Origin: an uncultured Cocleimonas sp. | Lineage (GTDB): Bacteria; Pseudomonadota; Gammaproteobacteria; Thiotrichales; Thiotrichaceae | NCBI RefSeq assembly: GCF_947495625.1 | Contig: NZ_CANLZW010000027.1 | Location: forward strand, 1-64,000 | Direction of reading: 5' to 3' | DNA length: 64,000 nucleotides | Shown: one piece after another, positions 37,924-46,892 of the stretch | How the letters are laid out: each line of letters starts with the position of its first letter | Position numbering within the stretch: position 1 is the first letter of the stretch | Notes under the pieces: generated by a model | Database searches by the model: none | What the model saw: the letters and a program-made list of their open reading frames with translations, nothing else | Told to the model about the DNA's origin: nothing | Translations under genes and position numbers: made by a program

Positions 37924-39216
37924 TTAACCACCCGCGAAAATGTCGCTAGTAATATTATTCAACCAACTGTATGCATTCTCAACGGCACGTCTATGTGCTT
38001 CATCAGAGGCATCCATTGGTGTCAAACCACCAGACATGGAAACAATTTTGGAACGATCTTCCGCAAGGCGATAAACAGCAGCAACCGAAATACCCCAATC
38101 TTCAGCAATAACTGAATAACAGGTATTTACGAAAGCTGGAGTTCCAGGTTCTTTACCATTGAGCATTGCTGCAACCGCTGCTGCACAAACTTTCGCTTGT
38201 GAGTTGGCTGAATAGCCTGACTTTGGCATTCCGGTCGCAATACTTGCATCTCCAATTACATGGATGTCTTTATGAATGGTTGATTCAAATGTACCAAGAT
38301 CAATGGGACACCAGTCACCATCACCGGTAAGGCCTGCATCAAAAGCAATTTGTCCAGCTTTTTGCGCAGGGATAATATTGAGTACATCCGCTTTTACTGA
38401 CTCACCAGTGGTGGTAGAGACGGTCATTGCCGCTAAATCTAACTCTTCAACACCATCGCTTTTGATGTATTCAATTAAAGAATTATCTGTTTCATACCCG
38501 TAAAATTTCTTCCAACCTTGCACGAACAGACCATACTTAGAGAATTTGGCTTTAGGATCGACATAAACCACTTTTGATTTAGGCTTCTCTTTCTTTAAAT
38601 ACTGCGCTATCTGACATACGCGTTCTGGTGGACCCGGAGGGCAACGGAAAGGATTTGGTGGAGCAGCAATTACCACAGTTCCGCCATCTTTCATGTCGGT
38701 TAACTGCTTACGTAATATGGTTGTTTGTTCTCCCGCTTTCCACGCATGTGGAACTTTGGCTATCATGGATTCATCGTAACCTTCGATGCCATCATATTTA
38801 AAGCTGATACCTGGCGCTACAATACAACGATCATAATCAAAACTAGAGCCACCTTTAACGGTAACTTTTTTCGCTTTTGCATCAATACCAGTCACATAAT
38901 CATGAACGACTGTAATACCTTCTTTTTCTAGGCCAGAATATCCATGTTTAAGTGAGTCCAATGTACGAGCACCACCTAAAACCTCGTTACTTAGATAACA
39001 AGTGTAGTAATCTTTATTAGCTTCTATGAGTGTTACTTCAACACTAGGGTCAGCCATCTTTAAGTATCTAGCAGCTGTTGCGCCAGAAGTTCCACCACCC
39101 ACTACTACTACTTTTTTAGCGGCACCTAATGCGATAGATGGAATGCCAACGACTCCAACTGCTGTTGCTGCACCAAGGCCTTGAACAAATCTTCTACGGC
39201 TTTTATTTGTATTCAT
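37924..39216 (-). CDS. fccB: Flavocytochrome c sulfide dehydrogenase, flavoprotein subunit
   Basis: 430 residues. Oxidises sulfide to sulfane sulfur in the periplasm, passing electrons to FccA. Tat signal SRRRFVQG. FAD motif VVVVGGGTSGATAARYL. Cys73 (YTCYLSN) fits the covalent 8-alpha-FAD cysteine, and Cys192 (FRCPPGP) with Cys366 (NTCYSV) fit the redox disulfide, in spacing close to the Allochromatium enzyme. C-terminal FCSD domain present. Twenty-one bases after fccA. Preceded by a candidate Crp/Fnr site before the operon. Confidence 0.95.
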   Translation of the reverse strand: MNTNKSRRRFVQGLGAATAVGVVGIPSIALGAAKKVVVVGGGTSGATAARYLKMADPSVEVTLIEANKDYYTCYLSNEVLGGARTLDSLKHGYSGLEKEGITVVHDYVTGIDAKAKKVTVKGGSSFDYDRCIVAPGISFKYDGIEGYDESMIAKVPHAWKAGEQTTILRKQLTDMKDGGTVVIAAPPNPFRCPPGPPERVCQIAQYLKKEKPKSKVVYVDPKAKFSKYGLFVQGWKKFYGYETDNSLIEYIKSDGVEELDLAAMTVSTTTGESVKADVLNIIPAQKAGQIAFDAGLTGDGDWCPIDLGTFESTIHKDIHVIGDASIATGMPKSGYSANSQAKVCAAAVAAMLNGKEPGTPAFVNTCYSVIAEDWGISVAAVYRLAEDRSKIVSMSGGLTPMDASDEAHRRAVENAYSWLNNITSDIFAGG

Positions 39217-39237
39217 TTTACTTCTCCTTGATGTCAG

Positions 39238-39858
39238 TTATTCGCCACTACTATAGTATTCGATTAACTCTTCGATACCTGAGGGGCCATGTTTCTTATG
39301 CATTTTGGTCAGTTGTTTTGCCATTTTCTTGGTCGCTTTACGGTCTTTATTTTGATAGTCCATCATTTGCGCCGCAAGGTATGACTTCCACTGTCCTTTT
39401 AAGAAACCAGAATCATCTTCTGCTGCCATTCCACTCTCGCTATGACATTTTTCACAGTACTTCTCATGAAGTTCAGCACCTTTCGCAGCTTTATCAGCAT
39501 CAACTTTTTGTCCCTTTGCGGCGACAAATTTCTGTTTAGCAAAGTACTCACCCATAAGGTTTATTTCATCATCGGTATAACCTTTCGCTAAACGACCCAT
39601 GATGGTAGATGGAATTTCACCACTCTTATAACCCAACATCGTTTCAACTAGATAAGCCGATGACATTCCGGCTAGTGTCGGAATTGATGGTCCATTACTG
39701 GCGCCATAAGTCCCATGACACCCGGCACAGGTATTTGAAAGCATAGATGCACTTGCACCAGCTATAGTCTTGGGTTTTTCATCAGCAGCCATGGCTGTTT
39801 GAGATAGAAACATTGCTAAACTGCCAATAGCAATGATTCTTAGCGGGAATCTCTTCAT
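39238..39858 (-). CDS. fccA: Flavocytochrome c sulfide dehydrogenase, dihaem cytochrome subunit
   Basis: 206 residues with signal peptide ending near TAMAADE. Two haem sites, CAGCHGTYG and CEKCHSESG, each followed by a Met-containing segment. Partner of FccB, encoded first in the operon. Electrons probably go on to soluble cytochrome c and the ba3 oxidase nearby. Ribosome-binding site GGAG upstream. Confidence 0.93.
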   Translation of the reverse strand: MKRFPLRIIAIGSLAMFLSQTAMAADEKPKTIAGASASMLSNTCAGCHGTYGASNGPSIPTLAGMSSAYLVETMLGYKSGEIPSTIMGRLAKGYTDDEINLMGEYFAKQKFVAAKGQKVDADKAAKGAELHEKYCEKCHSESGMAAEDDSGFLKGQWKSYLAAQMMDYQNKDRKATKKMAKQLTKMHKKHGPSGIEELIEYYSSGE

Positions 39859-40021
39859 TTTACTCTCCTATGTTTAATGACATGCTTGCATCCAGTTTCC
39901 TTATGTTTTTTTGAATTTTCTTAACGAAAGAATTATCAAGGATAATGTCATTTACTGAGAAATAGACATTGGACGATTTTTTTTAGCCATTCGACTATAT
40001 GTGGAATTCAAAAAAATAAAA

Positions 40022-40035
40022 CTAACATAAGTTAA
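40022..40035. promoter_or_regulatory. Putative Crp/Fnr-type site, copy D (fcc operon)
   Basis: CTAAC-ATAA-GTTAA, 164 bases upstream of fccA in the gap below regulator 2. Central 12 bases identical to copy C. Confidence 0.6.
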
Positions 40036-40070
40036 TTTTAGATTATTGCCTGCAGAGAGACTTTTAACTG

Positions 40071-40847
40071 TTATCCAAGTGGGTGAGCAATGACCATATC
40101 GGGATTGAACTCAGCGATTTGACTAAGCTTTTCTTTATTTAGAATTGTTAGGCGCTTTTTATTGCAGTGAATTAATCCTTCACTCATTAATTCTTTGATG
40201 ACTCTATTTACATGGACATTGGTTAAACCAATAGCGTCTCCAATGTCTTCCTGTGTAATGGGAAAATCAAACGCATCATTAGTGTTTTTAGAGCTACTGG
40301 GTACTTGTTGTTGCACCCGATAAAACAATTCAAGAATAATGAATGCGATACTTTCTTTTGCTGTTTTTCTACCTGCCGCCATTAGATGATTCTGGCATAA
40401 AGTAACATCACGAGAACGCATATCTACCATTTGCACGGCAACTTCAGGGTTCTTTTGAAGCATTGGCTTAAGATGATTACGAGGATATGCACAAAGTATT
40501 AATTCAGTCACCGAACCTGCCGAATGCGGCATTACTCCACTTGCGCTAGTCTGAAAACCGATTAAATCTCCTGGTAGTAGAAATTGTAAGATCTGGCGCT
40601 TACCGGTATTACTTGCGGTTTTATAAATTAATCCCCAGCCACTGAAAACGGTATACAGATAGTCATGTTGATCGCCTTCCTGAAAAATTCTAGTTCGAGG
40701 TGGAATGATCAATTGCTCTTTACGAAAGCCTTCCGCTTCACCCAGAGAACTATCAGATAACTTTTTAAATAACGATGAATGCCTGACTTCGCACTCGCTA
40801 CATTTCGTCATCGAAGATTGAACTTTTTCTATCGCATTAAAATTCAT
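40071..40847 (-). CDS. Crp/Fnr-family regulator 2
   Basis: 258 residues, paralogue of the protein at 29314. Cys16-x2-Cys19 and Cys119 (ILCAYP) occupy the same relative positions; Cys91 of regulator 1 is replaced (GDLIGF). HTH ITQEDIGDAIGLTNVHVNRVIKEL again has HVNR in the recognition helix. Location between fcc and the HAO cluster, with candidate sites on both sides, makes it the likely regulator of sulfide and HAO respiration. A signal (oxygen, NO, redox) cannot be assigned. Confidence 0.9.
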   Translation of the reverse strand: MNFNAIEKVQSSMTKCSECEVRHSSLFKKLSDSSLGEAEGFRKEQLIIPPRTRIFQEGDQHDYLYTVFSGWGLIYKTASNTGKRQILQFLLPGDLIGFQTSASGVMPHSAGSVTELILCAYPRNHLKPMLQKNPEVAVQMVDMRSRDVTLCQNHLMAAGRKTAKESIAFIILELFYRVQQQVPSSSKNTNDAFDFPITQEDIGDAIGLTNVHVNRVIKELMSEGLIHCNKKRLTILNKEKLSQIAEFNPDMVIAHPLG

Positions 40848-40994
40848 AATAGGCTCATAGATTTTTTAGTATCCCTATCAGTCTAAACTTTTTTAAAAAA
40901 TAATAATTAACCTAGATCAGTTAATAAAAGTTAAATTTTAGTTGTTTTAACTTCCATCTACGCGCAAAAAATCCTCAGTTTTATTTTTTTCTTA

Positions 40995-41008
40995 TTAATC
41001 TAAGTTAA
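40995..41008. promoter_or_regulatory. Putative Crp/Fnr-type site, copy E (HAO operon)
   Basis: TTAAT-CTAA-GTTAA, 124 bases before the octahaem cytochrome start. A related palindrome with a longer eight-base spacer, ATTAAC...GTTAAT, lies at 40906-40925, close to the start of regulator 2. Confidence 0.5.
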
Positions 41009-41131
41009 AAAGAAATAAGAATTGTCTGGGATACACTCGGTCGAATCTCGTGGAAAAGAATCAAAAACCATGAGCATAAACGTCTCTCACCGCTAGGGAG
41101 ATTTATATAAAAAAATGAGGAGATTAAAGCC

Positions 41132-42601
41132 ATGACACCAAGTCAATTATGGAAGATTATCCTTGCTACATTAGTTTTGATGATTTCAGCTAACAGCTCT
41201 GCCGCAGTTAAATCCCCACCCGCTGAAATGTCAAAAGAAACCAAGCAATGTGTAACTTGTCACAAGAAAAATAACCCCGGAATTACCCAACAATGGGGCG
41301 CTAGTAAACACTATAGAGCCAATGTCGGCTGTTACGAATGTCACCAGGCTGACGAAGGTGACGTAGACGCATACATGCATGATGATAAGAAAGTTAAGAA
41401 ATTAATTTCAATCATCGTTTCCCCTAAAGATTGTGCTAACTGTCATGAAAAAGAAGTAAAACAGAACAGCGAATCACACCACGTTAAAGCCGGTCGAATT
41501 CTTGGCTCACTGGATAATTTGCTCGCAGAAGTTGTTGAAGGAAACAGTGATATGATCACTGAAGGCTTCCCTCAAGGCAACTCAGCAGCTGCTGTAAACG
41601 GATGTTGGCAGTGTCATGGTTCACAAGTTAAAGTGAACGAAGATGGACAATTAGATCCAGCCACGTGGCCAAACACAGGTATTGGAAGAATCAACCCTGA
41701 TGGTTCAGAAGGTGCTTGTTCCGCATGTCACTCACGCCATATGTTCTCAGTTGCGCAAGCACGTGAGCCCGATACTTGTGGCAAGTGTCATTTAGGCCCA
41801 GATCATCCGCAAAAAGAGATCTATGAAGAGTCTAAACACGGTATCGCGTTCAAGGCAGCAAACCATGCTGGCAAGATGAACCTAGACAACCCAAAATGGA
41901 TTCCGGGCGAGGATTATTACACTGGCCCTACCTGTGCAACATGTCACATGAGCGCTACTCGAAAACAGGATGTTAACCATAATGTCGGTTTACGCATCTC
42001 CTGGAATAACCGCCCACCGGTTTCTGTAAGGCCTGAAATTACCGATAAGAAGATGGGATCTCCTACCGCTGCTATCGGATGGGAAGAGCGTCGTGACAAT
42101 ATGAAAGATGTATGTTCTGCCTGTCATACCGAAAACTATATCGATAATTTCTACGTTCAATACGATGGCATGATTGAGCTTTATGGTAAGAAGTTTGCCA
42201 AGCCGGGACTGGCTCTAATGGCGGCAGCTAAGCCATTACTCAAGCCTGCTAAATTCAGTAATAAACTGGACTGGATCTGGTTCGAGTTATGGCATCACGA
42301 AGGTCGTCGTGCTCGTATGGCTGCATCTATGATGGCGCCAGATTACACACATTGGCACGGTACATACGACCTTGCGAAACACTTTTACACCAAGTTTGTT
42401 CCAGAAATGGAAAAGCTTATTCATAAAGGTGAAGCTTCACCAGACACTAAAATGAAAGATGCGTCCAAAGCATTACAAGCCAAACTTGATGAGGTTTTGA
42501 ACTCCTCAGATCATATGTGGTATCTGGATAAGATGACTGACAAGCAAAAAGCGATTCGTAAAGCTGCGACAGAAGAGTTTAAGAAGAAATACTCTAAGTA
42601 A
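41132..42601 (+). CDS. Octahaem cytochrome of the hydroxylamine oxidoreductase family
   Basis: 489 residues, signal peptide ending near SSAAVKS. Eight CxxCH motifs with Cys at 40, 67, 101, 158, 196, 216, 268 and 328, spaced as in HAO. The family's C-terminal helix ELWHHEGRRARMAASMMAPDYTHWHG is present. HAO relatives either oxidise hydroxylamine (with a Tyr-crosslinked P460 haem) or reduce nitrite or hydroxylamine. Tyr405 and Tyr412 are candidates for the crosslink, which needs alignment. No amo, cytochrome c554 or cM552 gene is near; the cluster encodes quinone-linked subunits instead. Confidence 0.92.
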   Translation: MTPSQLWKIILATLVLMISANSSAAVKSPPAEMSKETKQCVTCHKKNNPGITQQWGASKHYRANVGCYECHQADEGDVDAYMHDDKKVKKLISIIVSPKDCANCHEKEVKQNSESHHVKAGRILGSLDNLLAEVVEGNSDMITEGFPQGNSAAAVNGCWQCHGSQVKVNEDGQLDPATWPNTGIGRINPDGSEGACSACHSRHMFSVAQAREPDTCGKCHLGPDHPQKEIYEESKHGIAFKAANHAGKMNLDNPKWIPGEDYYTGPTCATCHMSATRKQDVNHNVGLRISWNNRPPVSVRPEITDKKMGSPTAAIGWEERRDNMKDVCSACHTENYIDNFYVQYDGMIELYGKKFAKPGLALMAAAKPLLKPAKFSNKLDWIWFELWHHEGRRARMAASMMAPDYTHWHGTYDLAKHFYTKFVPEMEKLIHKGEASPDTKMKDASKALQAKLDEVLNSSDHMWYLDKMTDKQKAIRKAATEEFKKKYSK

Positions 42602-42621
42602 TTACTTTTAGCTTTTTAGTT

Positions 42622-42652
42622 AACGCCTCGTCCATTCAGTGGACGAGGTGTT
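42622..42652 (+). promoter_or_regulatory. Hairpin between HAO and TPR genes
   Basis: 13-base arms with one G-U pair and a five-base loop, 20 bases after the octahaem cytochrome stop, no T-run. More like an mRNA processing or stability hairpin, or a partial terminator that would reduce downstream expression. Confidence 0.6.
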
Positions 42653-42685
42653 GCTTCCCTACAAATTAATACACTGTGAAATATT

Positions 42686-43225
42686 ATGAATAAAAAACTA
42701 ATCGTTCTAATTATCATGCTCTTATCACCACTATGGTTGAACGCTCAAGAAGCGAATACAAAAGCACCCCAACCATTCTGGTCAGATCAACAAACCAAAC
42801 AGGCTGGACTTGAAAAAAAGTATTTGCAGGCAATTTCTGCTGAACCAGAAAACAAGAAAAATTATGCCTATCTAGCGGGTTTATATTTAACCAACAATAA
42901 AACAGCTAAAGCCATTGATGCCTATCAGGATGCAATTACACATGATGCTGACAACCCAAAACTATTTGCAGGAATCAGCATTGCTTACCTGCATCAATCA
43001 AAATACGATATGGCAAAAGCCATGGCAGATTACGCGATCGTATTAGACCCAGAGTTAAAACAAGTTAAAAAGATCAACGAATACATCACTGTTAAGCAAG
43101 AAGCATTGAAAGCTGCTCAAAGCGCACCGCTTTCAAAAAATAGCAAACAGATGGGGCATTCAGCTGTTAATCTAAACCTGTCGGCTGGCAAACCTAATGA
43201 TGCAATTCATGGAAAAACCAAATGA
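42686..43225 (+). CDS. Periplasmic TPR protein of the HAO cluster
   Basis: 179 residues with signal peptide ending near LNAQEAN. Two or three TPR units (YAYLAGLYLTNNKTAKAIDAYQDAI, LFAGISIAYLHQSKYDMAKAMADYAI). Its end overlaps the next lipoprotein gene by four bases. TPR proteins in multihaem cytochrome clusters commonly assist assembly; that role here is inference. Confidence 0.75.
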   Translation: MNKKLIVLIIMLLSPLWLNAQEANTKAPQPFWSDQQTKQAGLEKKYLQAISAEPENKKNYAYLAGLYLTNNKTAKAIDAYQDAITHDADNPKLFAGISIAYLHQSKYDMAKAMADYAIVLDPELKQVKKINEYITVKQEALKAAQSAPLSKNSKQMGHSAVNLNLSAGKPNDAIHGKTK

Positions 43226-43593
43226 AGCTAAGGATTATTTTTACTTTCGTGAGCGCTTTTTTCCTCACTTCTTGTGGGGAACATTCTGATTATACGGTTA
43301 GTGAATTCTCAGGGGATTACCGATTCTATTCTGGAATCGGGGAATTCTTTGACTGTAATAAGAAGAAGAAATTCTATGTGGCTGATGCAGGAATATCATC
43401 CAAACTTCAAGAAACTTATCTCAAACTTCAAGTAAAACCCAAAGAAGATGTCTTTATAAAAATAAAGGGTTACCTAAAAGAAGAAGCCCAAAAAGTAGAA
43501 GGTATTAATCCAAATTTAGTTTTCGTTCCGGTAAAACTAATCAGTGTCGATGAAGACAGAGGATGCACATATCCCATTCGTGAAGGCGAATAG
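43222..43593 (+). CDS. NlpE-like lipoprotein
   Basis: 123 residues. Lipobox LTSC with Cys18. The mature part (GEFFDCNKKKKFYVADAG, LQETYLKLQVKPKEDVFIKIKGYL, EGINPNLVFVPVKLISV) resembles the domain of copper/envelope-stress lipoprotein NlpE and related proteins. NlpE activates Cpx signalling in Escherichia coli, and a Cpx-like system lies 3.4 kb downstream. Assignment to NlpE is tentative. Overlaps the TPR gene by four bases. Confidence 0.6.
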   Translation: MKLRIIFTFVSAFFLTSCGEHSDYTVSEFSGDYRFYSGIGEFFDCNKKKKFYVADAGISSKLQETYLKLQVKPKEDVFIKIKGYLKEEAQKVEGINPNLVFVPVKLISVDEDRGCTYPIREGE

Positions 43594-43811
43594 CTCTGAA
43601 ATGGTTTTGAAATAACTCTCATAGATAGTTCTAATACGTCTTTCTGATTTTTGTATTCTAATCCTTCCCCAAACCCTTTAGTATAAGCCTCAGGCTGTTA
43701 TCACAGGCCATTTACTGACAAATATCAGCTTTTACTGTTTGAATAACCCCTCTCATTATAAAAGTTAGTACTATAATTAACGAGATAGAAATAAATATTG
43801 AGCATTTGATT

Positions 43812-44900
43812 ATGACAAAACTAAAACACTTCTGGTTTCTGGGCATTATGCTAATGCTTTTGAGTTTCAATATTAACTCCTTGTCAGCTGCTGAAAATGT
43901 ACAAGACTCTAATGCTAATTTAGTTAATGCCGTTTCTGCACAACAGGATGGCGTTAAAAGTCCGGGTAGCGATTTGTGGCGTAACGTTCGTCAAAGAAAT
44001 GCGACCATATCGGGACGTACTCAAGTAAAAGGGGCTAAATCTGGCACGCTGATTGATACGAAGGGTAACGAATGGCGAAAAGTCCGAAGAGAGATGCTAG
44101 TACCTTATGGTGGATACTTTCTTTTGGGGGCATTAGGCGTAATAGCACTACTATTCATCTTTATAAAACGCCAAAGAATACCCAACGGCAAAAGCGGTAA
44201 AACCGTCACCCGAATGTCCAGTATGCAAATGATTACACACTGGTTTTTAGTTGTAATCGTTGGTTTTATGTCCATTACTGGATTGCTGTTATTGTTTGGA
44301 CGCTTTGTGATAATCCCTATAATGGGTTTGGAGGCATTTTCACCTATCGCTTCCGCAAGCAAGGAAGGACACAACCTTATGGGTCCATTGCTAATTATCT
44401 CACTACTGATGATGCTATTTTATTACCTGCGCCATAATTTTCCTGCCAAAGGTGACCTCAAATGGTTATTTACCCTTGGAGGCATATTCAGCAAAAAGCA
44501 TTTAGAAGTTGGCTATTTTAATGCCGGCGAAAAGATTCTGTTTTGGGCAACTATCATTCTCTGCACATTGTTATCAATTTCAGGCTTATTACTCCTTTTC
44601 CCCTATTATGAGCCCACCATCGAGCGTACCCAATTAGCCTTACTGATTCATGCAATTGCTGCTCTGGCAATTATTGCTATGGTTTTTGGCCACATCTGGA
44701 TGGTTTACACAGTAGAAGGAACTTTTGATGCGATGAATACAGGTGAAGTTGATGAGAACTGGGCTAAAAGTCATCATTCTCGCTGGTATAAAGAAAAAAC
44801 AAATACTGCGGAGGTAGAAGACACTGATGCTATCTCAACAAGTGAAAACGACGCTGGTGGTAAACCATCAAGTAAAAACGAAGAAGGAGCATACTCATGA
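43812..44900 (+). CDS. Dihaem cytochrome b subunit, formate-dehydrogenase gamma-like
   Basis: 362 residues from ATG 43812. An N-terminal signal or anchor and a periplasmic region (about 30-95) precede a membrane helix, then a FdnI/FdoI-like core of four helices with His residues: MQMITHWFLVVIVGFMSITGLLLL, EGHNLMGPLL, and LALLIHAIAALAIIAMVFGHIWMVYT. It should transfer electrons between quinone and periplasmic or cytoplasmic partners. The soluble Ser/Glu-rich C-terminus and the first 95 residues are additions. Its stop overlaps the next gene by four bases. Confidence 0.85.
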   Translation: MTKLKHFWFLGIMLMLLSFNINSLSAAENVQDSNANLVNAVSAQQDGVKSPGSDLWRNVRQRNATISGRTQVKGAKSGTLIDTKGNEWRKVRREMLVPYGGYFLLGALGVIALLFIFIKRQRIPNGKSGKTVTRMSSMQMITHWFLVVIVGFMSITGLLLLFGRFVIIPIMGLEAFSPIASASKEGHNLMGPLLIISLLMMLFYYLRHNFPAKGDLKWLFTLGGIFSKKHLEVGYFNAGEKILFWATIILCTLLSISGLLLLFPYYEPTIERTQLALLIHAIAALAIIAMVFGHIWMVYTVEGTFDAMNTGEVDENWAKSHHSRWYKEKTNTAEVEDTDAISTSENDAGGKPSSKNEEGAYS

Positions 44901-45538
44901 TTGCCAATTTTATTGATGGGCCTTTATGGTACTTCTCATTATTCGTTTTCTTTGCTGGTGTGATGTTAAGATTAGGTAGCATCATATTTAGCAAACACAA
45001 AGTTGATTTATCGGTTGCCAGAGGTCCAGAAGCACCCGGTGCTTTTAGAACAATTTTTAGTCGCTTTCTCCCCGATAAAGGCATGTATCCTCATATCAAA
45101 TTACAAGTGATTGCAGGTTATATATTTCATTTAGGTTTATTTGCTGTGATATTTTTTGCAGCACCACATATTAAATTCTTCGATGAACACTTTCTCGGAT
45201 TTTCATGGACAGCATTACCCCATTGGGGCTTTATCTTTGCTGCTCAATTAGCTTTTCTTGGATTAATCTTGTTGTGGCTACAACGCGTTATCAATCCTGT
45301 TAGTCGTTTAATTTCTAAAACGGGAGATCATATCTCCTCAATTCTTACCTTTATCGTACTGTTAACCGGTTGCCTGGCGTTACTTGAGTCTTTTAGCTCA
45401 TTACGATTACTGCACCGATTTAGTGTTGAATTGTTTCTGATTTATTTTCCATTTAGCAGCTTAATGCATGCTTTCACCTTCATTCCGAGTCGAGCGTTTA
45501 CGGGCGCATGGTTTGGTCGTCGTGGAATTAAATCCTAA
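44897..45538 (+). CDS. NarI/DsrM-like cytochrome b membrane subunit
   Basis: 213 residues, five or six membrane helices, respiratory nitrate reductase gamma type. His residues suited to haem b are in FHLGLFAVIFFAAPH and RLLHRFSVELFLIYFPFSSLMHAF. It is paired with a downstream DsrK/HdrD-like iron-sulfur protein (21 bases on), the same partnership as DsrM-DsrK. Probably oxidises or reduces quinol. No sulfite reductase genes are in the window. Confidence 0.85.
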   Translation: MIANFIDGPLWYFSLFVFFAGVMLRLGSIIFSKHKVDLSVARGPEAPGAFRTIFSRFLPDKGMYPHIKLQVIAGYIFHLGLFAVIFFAAPHIKFFDEHFLGFSWTALPHWGFIFAAQLAFLGLILLWLQRVINPVSRLISKTGDHISSILTFIVLLTGCLALLESFSSLRLLHRFSVELFLIYFPFSSLMHAFTFIPSRAFTGAWFGRRGIKS

Positions 45539-45559
45539 TCACAAAAATAAGAGGTCATT

Positions 45560-46837
45560 ATGAGCGAAAGACTTGAAAAGGGATTAACAGCACTTCGTGG
45601 ACAAATGGATTCTAAAGTCGAATCTTTCTTTTCCAGCTGTGTAAATTGCGGCATTTGTGCTGAGTCTTGCCTGTTTTACACAGAAACCAAAGACCCTCGT
45701 TATACCCCAATTTATAAAACAGAACCTCTGCGTAAGTTATGGAAGCAGGAGTATTCGTTCTGGGGAAAATTCTCAAGTAAATTAGGATTCACCAAAACAT
45801 TCAAGGAATCTGATTTAGCGGATTGGGAAGAGTTAGTCTACGACGGTTGCTCAATGTGTGGACGTTGCAGCATGGTCTGCCCTATGGGTATTGATATTGC
45901 TGATATCATCGCCAGAGTTAAGCAAGGCTTGTCAGCGGCAGGTTATACACCGCAAGATTTGGTTGGTGCTGCTAATAGAACACTCGAGTTCGGCAGTCCT
46001 ATGGGGAATATCCTTCCCGCACTTAAAGCGCATATCAAACATATCGAAGCAGATACGGGTCTTACCGTTCCATTTGACATTGAAGGCGCGGATTATATGG
46101 TTACTATTTCTGCCAATGAAGTGGTGACTTTTCCTGAATACATTGGTGCGATAACTCGTATTTTTGCTCACGCAAATGTTAGCTGGACGATTTCATCCGA
46201 AGCTTTCGAAGCAACCAACTCTGGTTTGCAAATGGGTAATAACACTATAGCTACTGAATTAGTGGGAAGAATTGTTGCTGCAGCAGAAAAGCTCAAAGTA
46301 AAAAATGTAGTGAGTCCCGAATGCGGTCATGCCTACGCTGCTATCCGTTGGAATGGACCTAACTACTTAGGCAAAAAATATACCTTTGGCGTGGTGCATA
46401 TACTGGAATTACTGGATGAGCTTTATCGTAGCGGAAGAATCAAAACGTCTGGCATGGAAACCTCACGAATGACTTTCCACGATCCTTGTCAAATTGTTCG
46501 TCGTGGTGGTGTAGCAGCTCAACCAAGAGAATTACTTGCTTCTGTAGCATCAGATGTGACAGAAATGTCAGATCATGGTCGTATGAATTGGTGTTGCGGC
46601 GGGGGTGGCGGTGTAAGTGCCAATGAACGCGCTGAAGAGCTTAGAATTCAAGTATTCAACCGCAAGAAATCTCAACTCGATGAAATAAAAGTAGAGACTA
46701 TGGTTACTGCCTGTTCAAATTGCCGAACGGTTCTTGAAGATGGCCTTGATGCCAATGATATGGACATGGAAGTACTAGGTCTAACTGAGCTTATTGCTGA
46801 TCATTTAGTGGAAAATGAGGCATTGGTTGGTTCTTAA
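45560..46837 (+). CDS. DsrK/HdrD-like iron-sulfur protein
   Basis: 425 residues, cytoplasmic. Two 4Fe-4S clusters (Cys27-x2-Cys30-x2-Cys33-x3-Cys37; Cys97-x2-Cys100-x2-Cys103-x3-Cys107) and CCG-type cysteines: Cys255, and a complete second set Cys310, Cys345-Cys346, Cys385-x2-Cys388. The second CCG set can form the non-cubane cluster used by heterodisulfide reductases. With the NarI-like subunit it forms a membrane-bound electron-transfer pair. The preceding FdnI-like and HAO proteins suggest that quinol electrons are routed to or from the octahaem cytochrome. Confidence 0.88.
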   Translation: MSERLEKGLTALRGQMDSKVESFFSSCVNCGICAESCLFYTETKDPRYTPIYKTEPLRKLWKQEYSFWGKFSSKLGFTKTFKESDLADWEELVYDGCSMCGRCSMVCPMGIDIADIIARVKQGLSAAGYTPQDLVGAANRTLEFGSPMGNILPALKAHIKHIEADTGLTVPFDIEGADYMVTISANEVVTFPEYIGAITRIFAHANVSWTISSEAFEATNSGLQMGNNTIATELVGRIVAAAEKLKVKNVVSPECGHAYAAIRWNGPNYLGKKYTFGVVHILELLDELYRSGRIKTSGMETSRMTFHDPCQIVRRGGVAAQPRELLASVASDVTEMSDHGRMNWCCGGGGGVSANERAEELRIQVFNRKKSQLDEIKVETMVTACSNCRTVLEDGLDANDMDMEVLGLTELIADHLVENEALVGS

Positions 46838-46856
46838 TAGAATTTTATTGTATTAA

Positions 46857-46887
46857 GGTCACCCCCCACCTTTCGGGCACTTTTTTA
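46857..46887 (+). repeat. Dispersed repeat, copy 13
   Basis: GGTCACCCCCCACCTTTCGG then GCAC and T-run, right after the HAO cluster. A typical intrinsic terminator follows. Confidence 0.8.
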
Positions 46888-46892
46888 AAACA

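Noticed and set aside
41132-42601. Ammonia-oxidiser-type hydroxylamine oxidoreductase.
   Set aside because: No amo, cytochrome c554 or cM552 genes nearby, and the crosslinking tyrosine cannot be settled without alignment.
44897-46837. Dissimilatory sulfite reductase (Dsr) cluster.
   Set aside because: Only DsrM- and DsrK-like proteins are present; dsrAB, dsrC, dsrEFH, dsrJ, dsrO and dsrP are absent.
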